Assembly (NCBI GenBank): GCA_016763235.1
Contig: JAESUE010000367.1
Location: 1-10,820, forward strand
Direction of reading: 5' to 3'
DNA length: 10,820 nucleotides
Source: Pseudomonadales bacterium
GTDB taxonomy: Bacteria; Pseudomonadota; Gammaproteobacteria; Pseudomonadales; UBA3067
A program made the translations under genes and the position numbers. The notes under the pieces were generated by a model that ran no database searches, was not told the origin of the DNA, and was given only the letters and a program-made list of their open reading frames with translations. Of the stretch, positions 1-7,904 are shown piece by piece (positions within the stretch are counted from its first letter, which is position 1; the number at the start of each line of letters is the position of its first letter).

Positions 1-2
1 AT

Positions 3-1340
3 GGCTTTTCTATAGTCGTCGACGGGGCCGGGTACGGAGTGCTGGCTAATGGCTACACGGGCGGCGGCGGTATCCAATAAACTGATGGATTTATCGGGTA
101 GCTGGCGTGCGGGAATGTAGCGGTGTGAAAGTTTTACAGAGGCTTCCAGTGCTTCGTCGAGAATTTGTACCTGGTGGTGGTTTTCCATTACAGAGGAGAT
201 GCCGCGCATCATCAGTGTGGCTTTTTCTTCACTCGGCTCATCAACTTGAATCACTTGAAAACGTCGTGTTAGAGCAGGATCTTTTTCAATGTGCTTTTTG
301 TATTCGGCCCAGGTGGTAGCGGCAATTGTGCGTAAGGTGCCTCGGGCGAGTTCGGGTTTTAATAAGTTGGCGGCATCGCCTGTTCCTGCTGCACCGCCTG
401 CACCTATTAGTGTGTGTGCTTCATCGATAAAAAGAATAATGGGTTTTTCGGAAGCATGTACTGACTCTATGACTTGTCGAAGGCGGCCTTCAAATTCGCC
501 TTTCATACTTGCGCCCGCTTGAAGCAGGCCAATATCGAGACTTAATAGGGTGACGTTTTGCAGTGGTGGTGGAACATCACCGCGAGCGATGCGTAGTGCA
601 AAGCCTTCAACAACGGCAGTTTTTCCTACGCCTGCTTCGCCGGTAATCATGGGGTTATTTTGGCGTCGACGCATCAGGATGTCGACGATTTGGCGGATTT
701 CTTCATCTCGGCCAACAATGGGGTCAATTTCTCCATCCCGCGCCTGCTGGGTTAAATCTGTGGTGAATTGCGCCAGGGCATTGGGGCTGCCTGCTGGGGC
801 GAGTCCGGCGCTGGCCGCAGTTGTTTCGCTACCAAGACTGAAGCCATCTTTGGCGCTCAGGTTTATTTCCGGGGATTTAGCCGTAATAGTTTCAAAGTTA
901 TCGGTTAATGCTTCCAATTTAATTTTTTCAAACTGGGAGCTGATGCGATAAAGGACATTACGCAGTTCTCGCTTTCTAAGTATGCCGACAACCAGGTAAC
1001 CGCTTCTTACTTGTGCATCGCCAAACAGGAGAGTGGCATCGAGCCAAGCGCGCTCTACAGCGCTTTCGAGTTGAGGGGAGAAATCTGGTTGTGTTGCACC
1101 TCGCGGAAGAGATTCCAGAGAGCGTGTGAGGTCAGTTGCCAGCTGGGTGGCATCCAGTTCAAAGTGACGAATGATATGGTGGAGGTCAGAGTCTTGAAGT
1201 AATAGCAGTTGGTGTATCCAGTGGCTCAATTCTACCTGGGGGTGACCGCTGGTTTTACATGCAAGGTAGGCGCTGTGCACCGCATTGTAGGTAAGGGGGT
1301 TAAGTTTGCCGAAAATACTTGCGCGTCCGATTTCTGCCAT
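3..1340 (-). CDS. tssH: T6SS AAA+ ATPase TssH/ClpV, N-terminal half (cut by window edge)
   Basis: ClpV is the cytoplasmic AAA+ unfoldase that pulls apart contracted TssB-TssC sheath so it can be reused. The visible 446 residues start MAEIGRASIFGKLNP. They contain an N-terminal Clp-N domain (about 1-150), a linker, and the first AAA+ domain. That domain carries Walker A GEAGVGKT (234-241), Walker B IILFIDEAH (301-309) and an arginine-finger segment ALTRRF (356-361). No stop codon occurs before the window edge, so the second AAA+ domain lies outside. The ATG at 1340 is preceded by AAGAGGA about 7 bases upstream. It is the last visible gene of the tag/tss operon, 67 bases after tssG. The T6SS context and the N-terminus separate it from housekeeping ClpB. 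Confidence 0.95.
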   Translation of the reverse strand, partial: MAEIGRASIFGKLNPLTYNAVHSAYLACKTSGHPQVELSHWIHQLLLLQDSDLHHIIRHFELDATQLATDLTRSLESLPRGATQPDFSPQLESAVERAWLDATLLFGDAQVRSGYLVVGILRKRELRNVLYRISSQFEKIKLEALTDNFETITAKSPEINLSAKDGFSLGSETTAASAGLAPAGSPNALAQFTTDLTQQARDGEIDPIVGRDEEIRQIVDILMRRRQNNPMITGEAGVGKTAVVEGFALRIARGDVPPPLQNVTLLSLDIGLLQAGASMKGEFEGRLRQVIESVHASEKPIILFIDEAHTLIGAGGAAGTGDAANLLKPELARGTLRTIAATTWAEYKKHIEKDPALTRRFQVIQVDEPSEEKATLMMRGISSVMENHHQVQILDEALEASVKLSHRYIPARQLPDKSISLLDTAAARVAISQHSVPGPVDDYRKA

Positions 1341-1407
1341 GATTGCGTCCTCTTGCCTGGTTTTTAAATGGTTATGGGGTTCGCTGGATAGTTAGGTTTA
1401 AAATAAG

Positions 1408-2436
1408 CTAGATTGATACGGTTCCCTGGTTTTTTAGTTCTATCTGGGATAGCCCACCTTTGGGCAGTTCGCCAAGCCAGGAAGACCAGCCCAGCTGCCC
1501 TTGTTCGCCTAGTTTTATGCCGGGTATTTCATCGGCTTCTATGGAAAATGCTATATCCCAGTCATATTCGTCCCCTGCATAACAGCGAATAAGGGAAAGC
1601 AAGGTTTTGTAGCCGGCTTGGCCAGGGAGGAGGTCTTTAATTTGCGAATAACGAGTGGGCCCACAGCGTACGGTGAATATATGCTGTAGGTCGAATATTT
1701 TTTCTCCTAGGCTGGTATTAATGCCTAGCTGACACGGGTCGTTGTATTGCGTGAGTTGGGATTGTTCTGAGTCACTCAGTGTTAACCATCCACCGGTAAA
1801 AGAGTCGACTTCAAACGGGAGCTTAAAATGGTTGTGCAGTATATGGGCTAAAGCGTCGGCTGGCCTGCTTTGCATGGCCAATAACCCGCTTTGATAAAAA
1901 CGGCCTTGAGGTGGAAGGTGGGGGGCGCTTTGTTCTTTATCTCCTAGCCCACAGAGTGCGCCAACATAGAGGTCGAAACGGTTGTCAGCAGGCCGGTCCA
2001 TTTCTACTGTGGGTTCGCTGTCGGCCCAGCTTCTGTAAAAAAGAGACAGTAAACGATGGTGAAATATGTCCGCAAATTTAGAAAAAGTATGATCTTTGAA
2101 ATTATGTGAGCGTTGTTGAGCATACTCCGTGAGGTGCAGAGGCATTGGGCCATTGGGGCCAAAAATACCGAAGTTGAAATTAGATAGTTGGTCTTTTTTG
2201 TCCTTGTCACCTTCGATAAAGCCGTGAATGGCGGAAGGGGCGAAGGCCATGCTTGGTGTCTGAGAGAGTGTTACGCCTTCATTTTTAGGTGAAATGCTAC
2301 GGCCAAGGCGATCATTTTCACTATGAATTTTTTCCAGCGCCCGGAGTGCCGCGAAAAGCTCGTGTTTTTCAGGTTCTGCGCAAAACTCAGCGTACCAGTT
2401 TAGAGTATCTGCTTGCATCCGCTTCTCGCTATCCAT
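1408..2436 (-). CDS. tssG: T6SS baseplate protein TssG
   Basis: TssG (VasB/ImpH family) is a wedge component of the T6SS baseplate, where it assembles with TssF, TssE and TssK in the cytoplasm. The 342-residue product has the usual family length (about 330-350). Near the N-terminus it has a recognisable family segment, LFAALRALEKIHSENDRLGR (about 28-47), followed by the SxTPSMAFAPSAI-type strand and NFGIFGPNGPMPLHLTEYA (about 87-105), a TssG hallmark. Its first 37 bases overlap the end of tssF in another frame, which suggests translational coupling. A second in-frame ATG at 2418 also lies in the overlap and could be the true start. Its position between tssF and tssH is the standard HSI-I order. 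Identity is firm; the exact start is less certain. Confidence 0.94.
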   Translation of the reverse strand: MDSEKRMQADTLNWYAEFCAEPEKHELFAALRALEKIHSENDRLGRSISPKNEGVTLSQTPSMAFAPSAIHGFIEGDKDKKDQLSNFNFGIFGPNGPMPLHLTEYAQQRSHNFKDHTFSKFADIFHHRLLSLFYRSWADSEPTVEMDRPADNRFDLYVGALCGLGDKEQSAPHLPPQGRFYQSGLLAMQSRPADALAHILHNHFKLPFEVDSFTGGWLTLSDSEQSQLTQYNDPCQLGINTSLGEKIFDLQHIFTVRCGPTRYSQIKDLLPGQAGYKTLLSLIRCYAGDEYDWDIAFSIEADEIPGIKLGEQGQLGWSSWLGELPKGGLSQIELKNQGTVSI

Positions 2437-4274
2437 CGTTTGATTTCACCGCGCTGTTCCGAAATCAAAACCAGTTCGGTGAAACTATTTATAGAGGTGT
2501 AGCGGGCAAAAAACCGCTCCAGTACTGCGCCAAATAGGAAAAACCCCAAACCTTCGAAGCCGCTTTCATCTACCTCGATGCGAATTTCCAAGCCTCGGCC
2601 ATAGGCTATTTGCCCTGCGGAGACGGGTAGTCGGCGTACAATGGGTTGGGCGCTGACTTTTTGCAGGGCTTCTACCTGTTTTACCTGGCTGGCATCCTGA
2701 TCATTAATATAGAGCCTGAGCATACTCTTAATGGCTTGAGCAGCTTCGTTTTTTTCTTGATTGATGAGTGAAAGGTAGTTGAGTGAAAGGTGGTTAATGA
2801 ATTTCCAGCTAGTTTCTGACGCTGGATGAGCCGGCACTGGCTTGGATGGCCCGTAAATGCAACGGATATTCTCTACCGGAGCGCTAATGTTCAACGTGAA
2901 GTCGGTGCGCCCTCGGCCTGTGGGCATATGCAATGGTAAATCACGATTAGTGCAGAGGAGATTCAGTTCAAGCTGTTTGATATGTTGGCCAATGGGTGCA
3001 TTACTGGCATCTACAGCAGCTAGAAATATTTCACTACCGATGTAATTAGAGCGGCTTCCATATTGTTTTTGTTTTGAGGAAAGCAAACGTGGTTCGCGGT
3101 AAGAGGTGTAGTAATTTCCACCTTCGAGGTTCTCATGGGTTTGCCCGTAAAAAGGTGCGAAGCTTTGTTTGCTTTCTCCTCCGGCGGTATACCCATTGAC
3201 CTCTTCAATGTGATACACCTCAAAGTCCTGCGGTCGGGTTCTATCTACCAGTAAGTGGTGTTCGTGCCTGCCGTCGTTGAGGTTGATGCGATCTGCCCGT
3301 TTTGGAAAAAGGTTCACGGCCGGTGTGCAGTTGAGTTGAAACAGGTCTTTTGTAATCAGTGGTTTGAGGCTTTTATCACTTTTGTCGAGAAGAATGACAA
3401 TTTCCAACTCGGTACTGTGAATATTTTTAAGGCATTGCCCCAGCGCACTCAGCTTGAAAAACATAAAACGCTGGGGGAAGGTAAAGTATTCTTGTAGTAA
3501 ACGGTAGCCACTGAAGGAAGGCTCAATCCCAGGTAGCAGTGAATCATGATCATCAAAGCCTACAGGTAGCAGGCTTTTTTGGGGAATAAATTCAGCTGTT
3601 TGCTTGTGGAGGCCTTTTCCGCGAACCTGAACCCCGATTCCATGGGCAAAGATCTGCTCATAGATTCGCATGGGCAGTTCATCGCGGCCACTAAGATGAA
3701 ACACCAGCTCATCCATTTTTAGTTCGCTAAATGCGGTGTCATTAGTGCTCTTCAGGCTGAGTTTTATGCCTGCTTTTGCTTGAGCTGGCCCGCCCCAGCT
3801 TCCTGAAGCCAATGCGGAATCACTGTCGTAATAACTTGCTTGCGATAGCTCTAAAGGCCATAAAGTTAGGTCGTGAGCAGTTCGGAATTCGCAGGCGGTA
3901 CGTTCATTTTTCGCCAAGATGGAGTGGAGTGCAGTTTGACGCTTCACCGTAAAACCTTCGCTTAAAGAACCTTCAGTGAGACTGGGGTTTATCTGGGCGA
4001 TGGTGATGGAGGGAAGTGGCTTGTGGTAATGGGGGTAAACTATTTCCAATAGGTGCTGGGTAAAGCGGGGGAAGCGTGAATCCAGTTTTAGCTGTACGCG
4101 AGCGGTGAGAAAGGCAAAACCTTCCAACAATCGTTCGACATAGGGGTCGGCGACTTCTGTGCTGTCTATTCCCAGTCGTCCGGCTATTTTGGGGAATTCT
4201 TTGGCAAAATCTGCTGCCATCTCCCGAACGTGTCGTAGCTCCTGGTTGTAGTAGTCGAGAAAACGTTGATCCAC
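2400..4274 (-). CDS. tssF: T6SS baseplate protein TssF
   Basis: TssF (VasA/ImpG family) is the large wedge subunit of the T6SS baseplate and pairs with TssG. The 624-residue protein has the family's usual length (about 580-630) and its signature N-terminus, DQRFLDYYNQELRHVREMA, followed by FAKEFPKIAGRLGID. A conserved LLEGFAFLTARVQLKLD stretch (about 49-65) and FTQHLLEIVYPHY (about 71-83) also fit. The start codon is GTG (4272-4274). An AAGGA Shine-Dalgarno sequence sits about 9 bases upstream and overlaps the tssE stop codon, so translation is probably coupled to tssE (12-base gap). The 3' end overlaps tssG. No disruption is seen. Confidence 0.96.
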   Translation of the reverse strand: MDQRFLDYYNQELRHVREMAADFAKEFPKIAGRLGIDSTEVADPYVERLLEGFAFLTARVQLKLDSRFPRFTQHLLEIVYPHYHKPLPSITIAQINPSLTEGSLSEGFTVKRQTALHSILAKNERTACEFRTAHDLTLWPLELSQASYYDSDSALASGSWGGPAQAKAGIKLSLKSTNDTAFSELKMDELVFHLSGRDELPMRIYEQIFAHGIGVQVRGKGLHKQTAEFIPQKSLLPVGFDDHDSLLPGIEPSFSGYRLLQEYFTFPQRFMFFKLSALGQCLKNIHSTELEIVILLDKSDKSLKPLITKDLFQLNCTPAVNLFPKRADRINLNDGRHEHHLLVDRTRPQDFEVYHIEEVNGYTAGGESKQSFAPFYGQTHENLEGGNYYTSYREPRLLSSKQKQYGSRSNYIGSEIFLAAVDASNAPIGQHIKQLELNLLCTNRDLPLHMPTGRGRTDFTLNISAPVENIRCIYGPSKPVPAHPASETSWKFINHLSLNYLSLINQEKNEAAQAIKSMLRLYINDQDASQVKQVEALQKVSAQPIVRRLPVSAGQIAYGRGLEIRIEVDESGFEGLGFFLFGAVLERFFARYTSINSFTELVLISEQRGEIKRWIARSGCKQIL

Positions 4275-4286
4275 CTGAGGGTTTCC

Positions 4287-4772
4287 TTAGCTTAAGTTCA
4301 CTTCGCCGGTTTCGAGATCTATTTCAGTTTTAATATACAGGGCAATGGGCAAGGGTTCTGCCCAAAGCTCGCCGGAAATATGAAACACGATGGCATTGCG
4401 GTTCATATTATCTTGTTCCACTACTTGCACATCCAACGTTTTTGCCAGAATTCTAGGTTCATAGGCAATGATGGATTTTTTGAGTTGCCGTTCTAGGATA
4501 TGTGGTTCGATGGAGGAGGCTGATATTCCGGAAAAACTGTTTGCACCATAATTGAGAACAGAGTTTTGTACTTCTGGGTATGAGGAAAGATCATCTGAAA
4601 TACTTAAGGCTGTGGTGTTGAGCAACCAGTTTAAATCGCGGGTCACATATTCCTGAAGTTTTTTCAGGGTGATAACCCGTTTATTGCGGGCTTCAACACT
4701 GTGCTCCGGTTCATCATCTCGAAGCCTGTCGAGAAGGGCGGGTTGGAGTCGTTCGCGGCTACCAGTTGTCAT
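4287..4772 (-). CDS. tssE: T6SS baseplate protein TssE (gp25-like)
   Basis: TssE is the small baseplate subunit related to phage T4 gp25 lysozyme-like protein; it links the baseplate wedges to the first sheath ring. The 161-residue product matches the family length (about 130-170). It shows the early RLQPALLDRLRDDEP motif (about 8-22), the TLKKLQEYVTRDLNWLLNT helix (about 35-53), the YPEVQNSVLNYG segment (about 65-76) typical of gp25-like proteins, and a C-terminal strand LYIKTEIDLETGEV. It starts 12 bases after the tagJ stop. No convincing Shine-Dalgarno sequence precedes the ATG at 4772, so expression may depend on coupling to tagJ. It is directly followed by tssF. Confidence 0.95.
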   Translation of the reverse strand: MTTGSRERLQPALLDRLRDDEPEHSVEARNKRVITLKKLQEYVTRDLNWLLNTTALSISDDLSSYPEVQNSVLNYGANSFSGISASSIEPHILERQLKKSIIAYEPRILAKTLDVQVVEQDNMNRNAIVFHISGELWAEPLPIALYIKTEIDLETGEVNLS

Positions 4773-4784
4773 GGATAGATAAGG

Positions 4785-5579
4785 TTAAGTTTGCTGAGTA
4801 AGGGTTATTTCCCTTACGCTTAATAATGGGTAATCATTTTCATCGGTGGTGAGCAGTTTTTGCCCCCTTCCAGCATAACTTTGTTCGCCAAGTTGTACCC
4901 AGTCTGTTTTTCTTCCTAATTGAATTAAAGGGTCTTCATCACGGCCTGATTCAGGGTAGCGGGCTGGAATGAAACCCACTGCGTCACCACCATTTGTCCA
5001 GTGGAATTCACAGGGTAACCAGATGAGATCTCTTAAATCCTCCGGCTCGGAAATTTTTATATGAGCGATGCACTGGAAAGGAATCCAGAAATAGCGGCCA
5101 TCGATAATACCTTCCATAAACGGGCCGGTGCGGGAGTCTGCATCAGCAATCCATTCAAAACTCTCCCCGTTAATGGACCCGCTGACGGTGGGGATGTCTT
5201 CGTAGGCACCTTGGCGCATGGCTTCGGCCTTTGCGCTATGGCCTTGACCTTCCAGCTTAAGAGACTCTAAAAGTGGAGCAACCCATGCGGAGGGTTCGCC
5301 AAAAATGAGGGGCGTTTTTTCGCCTTTGTAGATGGCTTCTCGTAGCATTTCACACTGAATAACCTGCTGGTAGGTTTTGGCCATTGCCATGGTGATGGTG
5401 TCTAATTCTTGAACTACCGTTAGTTGTGTTAATGCACGTTGGTATTGGCCATCAATACATAAAAGTTGGAACAGGAATGTGCGTAGCGGTGCATCTGAAG
5501 GGTTGTTTCTGACTTCTTCAGTGAGAGCCGCTAGGGCTTCTTTAACTTGGCCAGTCTTTATCAGCTCTTCTGCACGCAT
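4785..5579 (-). CDS. tagJ: T6SS accessory protein TagJ (ImpE/SciE family)
   Basis: TagJ is an accessory protein found in HSI-I type T6SS. In characterised homologues it binds the TssB N-terminus and is thought to help ClpV act on the contracted sheath. The 264-residue form has the ImpE family length. It begins with an alpha-helical, TPR-like part (RAEELIKTGQVKEALAALTE, LRTFLFQLLCIDGQYQRAL, about 2-50) and ends with the family's beta-rich domain (FEWIADADSRTGP, about 141-153; WLPCEFHWTNGG, about 187-198). The frame is open upstream to an ATG at 5651, which would give 288 residues. I chose the ATG at 5579 because AGGCAGG lies 7 bases upstream and homologues begin at this helix; an ATG at 5585 is two codons earlier. 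It lies after the hcp terminator and just before tssE. Confidence 0.92.
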   Translation of the reverse strand: MRAEELIKTGQVKEALAALTEEVRNNPSDAPLRTFLFQLLCIDGQYQRALTQLTVVQELDTITMAMAKTYQQVIQCEMLREAIYKGEKTPLIFGEPSAWVAPLLESLKLEGQGHSAKAEAMRQGAYEDIPTVSGSINGESFEWIADADSRTGPFMEGIIDGRYFWIPFQCIAHIKISEPEDLRDLIWLPCEFHWTNGGDAVGFIPARYPESGRDEDPLIQLGRKTDWVQLGEQSYAGRGQKLLTTDENDYPLLSVREITLTQQT

Positions 5580-5719
5580 GGTCATCCTGCCTTTTGTGGT
5601 TACGGAATAGGTTGTGAAGGAGGCCGGCAGGAGAGAAGCTTCGCCGTACAACTTTCAGATGGAGTGGTGCAATTGTTATCGTTTAGATTGTTGAGAGGCT
5701 AATCCTATGCCTGAAACTA
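5580..5719. other. Gap between hcp terminator and tagJ
   Basis: These 140 bases hold the tagJ leader. I see no convincing -35/-10 pair on the minus strand, so tagJ-tssEFGH may rely on read-through of the upstream terminator or on a weak promoter not recognisable by eye. Confidence 0.4.
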
Positions 5720-5750
5720 AAAAAGCGCCAGGTTTTGACTGGCGCTTTTT
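5720..5750 (-). terminator. Rho-independent terminator after hcp
   Basis: A perfect 12-base-pair inverted repeat (arms 5720-5731 and 5739-5750, core AGCGCCAG/CTGGCGCT, 7-base loop) lies 24 bases after the hcp stop. Read on the minus strand, the GC-rich stem is followed by a run of six T. The plus-strand reading also ends in five T, so it could work both ways. It should end most hcp transcripts while letting some read-through into tagJ-tssEFGH, consistent with the need for far more Hcp than baseplate protein. Confidence 0.88.
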
Positions 5751-5774
5751 CTATGCTTCTTTTACCTGCCTAGT

Positions 5775-6257
5775 TTACCACGGTGTATTTTCAGCAATGT
5801 TAAAGCCTATTTCGATTTCCGCACCAGCACTACCGTCAGGCATCTGCGGTGTGTAGAAAATTTTGAACTTTGAAAAGTTAATGCTTATGTTTTCAGTTAG
5901 ATGATCTTCTCCGCCCGAACCACCGGTAGAAATGCTGGTGATAAGGCAGTCTTCCATATAGATAACGTAGTACTCAAGAGGGTTTTCACCCGCTTTACGT
6001 ATAACTAAACGAGCCTTGGCGATATGTTTTCCGGTGTTACAAACTTGGAAAATATCTGGGGATGATCTGTCTATATATTTGCTGATAGATAAATCTTGAA
6101 CATTTACCTTGCCTGCACCGCCGCCTGGGCCCATATGCGTAGTGCCTGATTGGCTAGCGCCAAAGGTCCATGAAATAACATCTATTTCGCTACCGTGGGT
6201 TGCGTCTACAGCTTCACCATCAATACCATCAAGCTTTAAAAATTGATCAAGGGCCAT
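5775..6257 (-). CDS. hcp: T6SS tube protein Hcp (TssD)
   Basis: Hcp forms the hexameric rings that stack into the T6SS inner tube, which is thrown out with VgrG and can chaperone effectors. The 160-residue product (MALDQFLKLDGIDGEAVD) shows the family hallmarks EIDVISWTFGASQSG (about 24-38), GGGAGKVNVQDLSISKYID (about 45-63) and STGGSGGEDHLTENI (about 109-123). It closely resembles P. aeruginosa Hcp1 from memory. The frame also has a GTG two codons earlier (6263), but AGGAG at 6266-6270 is 8 bases from the ATG at 6257 and only 2 from the GTG, so the ATG is chosen. It is flanked by a structured leader and a strong terminator, consistent with high and partly independent expression. Confidence 0.97.
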   Translation of the reverse strand: MALDQFLKLDGIDGEAVDATHGSEIDVISWTFGASQSGTTHMGPGGGAGKVNVQDLSISKYIDRSSPDIFQVCNTGKHIAKARLVIRKAGENPLEYYVIYMEDCLITSISTGGSGGEDHLTENISINFSKFKIFYTPQMPDGSAGAEIEIGFNIAENTPW

Positions 6258-6292
6258 TGCCACTTCTCCTAAATAAACTAAATATAAATCAG

Positions 6293-6312
6293 TCAGGGTT
6301 TGCTTTCCCTGA
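6293..6312 (-). promoter_or_regulatory. Hairpin in the hcp leader
   Basis: A 6-base-pair stem (TCAGGG at 6293-6298, CCCTGA at 6307-6312) with an 8-base loop ends 35 bases before the hcp ATG. It is not followed by a clean T run, so it looks more like an mRNA processing or stabilising structure than a terminator. The role is inferred from position only. Confidence 0.35.
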
Positions 6313-6346
6313 TGAGTATTTTACGACCTTTTTATAGGTTCGTGTA

Positions 6347-6386
6347 GGTACTATTTACTAAAATTATCCGTATTACTAAAAGTACC
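6347..6386. repeat. Nested direct and inverted repeats between tssC and hcp
   Basis: TTACTAAAA occurs twice (6355-6363 and 6373-6381), 18 bases apart start to start. The pair is bracketed by GGTACT (6347-6352) and AGTACC (6381-6386), which are reverse complements. The block lies 90-130 bases upstream of the hcp start and could be an operator. Chance is possible in this A+T-rich stretch. Confidence 0.35.
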
Positions 6387-6405
6387 CGTGTTTTTCGAGT
6401 GCGGC

Positions 6406-7899
6406 TTACGCTCCTTTTACTGATGGTAATTTTGACACAAGCCTTAAGGAAACTGTTAAACCTTCCAACTGGTAGTGTGGGCGCAAATAAAAGCGTGAGG
6501 TGTAATAACCTGGGGAGCCCTCTACCTCTTCGACAATTACTTCTGCTGCAGCAAGAGGTTTGCGTGCTTTGGTTTCTTCTGATGAGTTGGCGGGGTTGCC
6601 ATCAACATACTGAATCACCCATTCTTGCAGCCAGCGTTGCATTTCTGCACGATCTTTAAAGGAGCCTAGCTTGTCTCGGACAATGCATTTTAGGTAATGG
6701 GCGAAGCGTGAGCTTGCGAACAAGTAGGGTAAGCGGGCTGCGAGTGCGGCATTAGCGCTGGCATCTGGGTCGTCATACTCAGCCGGCTTATGGAGTGATT
6801 GTGCGCCAATAAATGCCGCGAACTCTGAGTTTTTTCTGTGTATTAATGGCAGAAAGCCATTGGCAGACAGTTCGGCTTCACGTCGATCGCTGATCGCGAT
6901 CTCTGTAGGGCATTTCATGTCAACGCCGCCATCATCAGATGGGAAAGTGTGAACAGGAAGGCCCTCTACCGCTCCGCCGGATTCTATACCGCGAATGCGA
7001 GAGCACCAGCCGTATTCCTTAAAGGAGCGGTTAATATTGACAGCCATGGCATATGCCGAGTTAGCCCAACAGTATTTGCTGGAATCTGAACTGCCGGTAT
7101 CTTCTTCGAAATCAAACTCTTCAACTGGATCGGTACTTGCTCCATAGGGTAAACGGGCCAGAAAACGTGGCATGGTTAGACCGATGTACTTGGAGTCTTC
7201 CGATTCGCGTAATGCTCTCCATGGTGCGTAATCGGGGGTGGAGAAAATTTTGCTAAGATCTCTCGGGTTGGTTAGCTCCTGCCAGGAATCCATTTGCATG
7301 GCAGAGGGCGAGGCGGCTGCAAGGAAGGGTGCATGAGCGGCAGCAGAGATTTGTGCAATCATGCCAAGAAGCTCTACATCCTGTGGGGAGTGGCTGAATT
7401 CGTAGTCGCCTACGAAGCATCCATAAGGTTCACCACCAAGCTGACCGTACTCTTCTTCATATACTTTTTTGAAGAGAGGGCTTTGATCCCATGCGGTGCC
7501 TTTAAACTTCTTAAGATTCTTGTAAAGATCTTTTTTGGAAACATTCATCACGCGAATTTTTAACTGTTCATCTGTTTCAGTGTTATTCACTAAATGATGA
7601 AGCCCGCGCCAAGCGCCTTCAAGCTCTTGGAATTCTTCGTTGTGGATGATCAAATTTACCTGCTCGGTGAGCTTTTGATCAATTTCAGCTATGAGCGCGT
7701 TAATAGTGGCTGCGGCATCTTCCGAGATTAAGCCGGTGTTTTTTAATACTTGTTCGGCCAGCGTATTTACCGCATTCTGAACGGCTTCTCCCGCTTGGGA
7801 TGATTTAGGTTTGAATTCTTTTTGCAGCAGGGAAGAAAAGTCGTCAATGGCGAGGCCTTCCTGTGCCTGCGATTCGCGTTCTGTTTGTTGATCAGCCAT
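6406..7899 (-). CDS. tssC: T6SS sheath large subunit TssC (VipB)
   Basis: TssC pairs with TssB to build the contractile sheath that drives the Hcp tube. The 497-residue protein has the family length (about 490-500). It has the conserved FQELEGAWRGLHHLV segment (90-104), the GGEPYGCFVGDYEF motif (155-168), and a C-terminal handshake region ending in LTVSLRLVSKLP. The N-terminal region (about 1-30) is where ClpV binds in characterised homologues. It starts 5 bases after the tssB stop, with GAGGAG at the end of tssB serving as Shine-Dalgarno sequence, so TssB and TssC are probably made in step as expected for a heterodimer. A 148-base gap follows before hcp. Confidence 0.97.
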   Translation of the reverse strand: MADQQTERESQAQEGLAIDDFSSLLQKEFKPKSSQAGEAVQNAVNTLAEQVLKNTGLISEDAAATINALIAEIDQKLTEQVNLIIHNEEFQELEGAWRGLHHLVNNTETDEQLKIRVMNVSKKDLYKNLKKFKGTAWDQSPLFKKVYEEEYGQLGGEPYGCFVGDYEFSHSPQDVELLGMIAQISAAAHAPFLAAASPSAMQMDSWQELTNPRDLSKIFSTPDYAPWRALRESEDSKYIGLTMPRFLARLPYGASTDPVEEFDFEEDTGSSDSSKYCWANSAYAMAVNINRSFKEYGWCSRIRGIESGGAVEGLPVHTFPSDDGGVDMKCPTEIAISDRREAELSANGFLPLIHRKNSEFAAFIGAQSLHKPAEYDDPDASANAALAARLPYLFASSRFAHYLKCIVRDKLGSFKDRAEMQRWLQEWVIQYVDGNPANSSEETKARKPLAAAEVIVEEVEGSPGYYTSRFYLRPHYQLEGLTVSLRLVSKLPSVKGA

Positions 7900-7904
7900 A
7901 AATT

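Noticed and set aside
550..951. A 133-codon plus-strand frame opposite tssH
   Set aside because: It is antisense to the conserved Clp-N/AAA+ coding sequence, including Walker A, and has no recognisable family.
2004..2210. A 68-codon minus-strand frame inside tssG
   Set aside because: It lies wholly within the clear tssG coding frame and resembles no known protein; a shadow frame.
5580..5651. Upstream ATG at 5651 as the tagJ start (24 extra residues)
   Set aside because: The extra residues do not resemble the family N-terminus and the ATG at 5579 has a well-placed AGGCAGG upstream.
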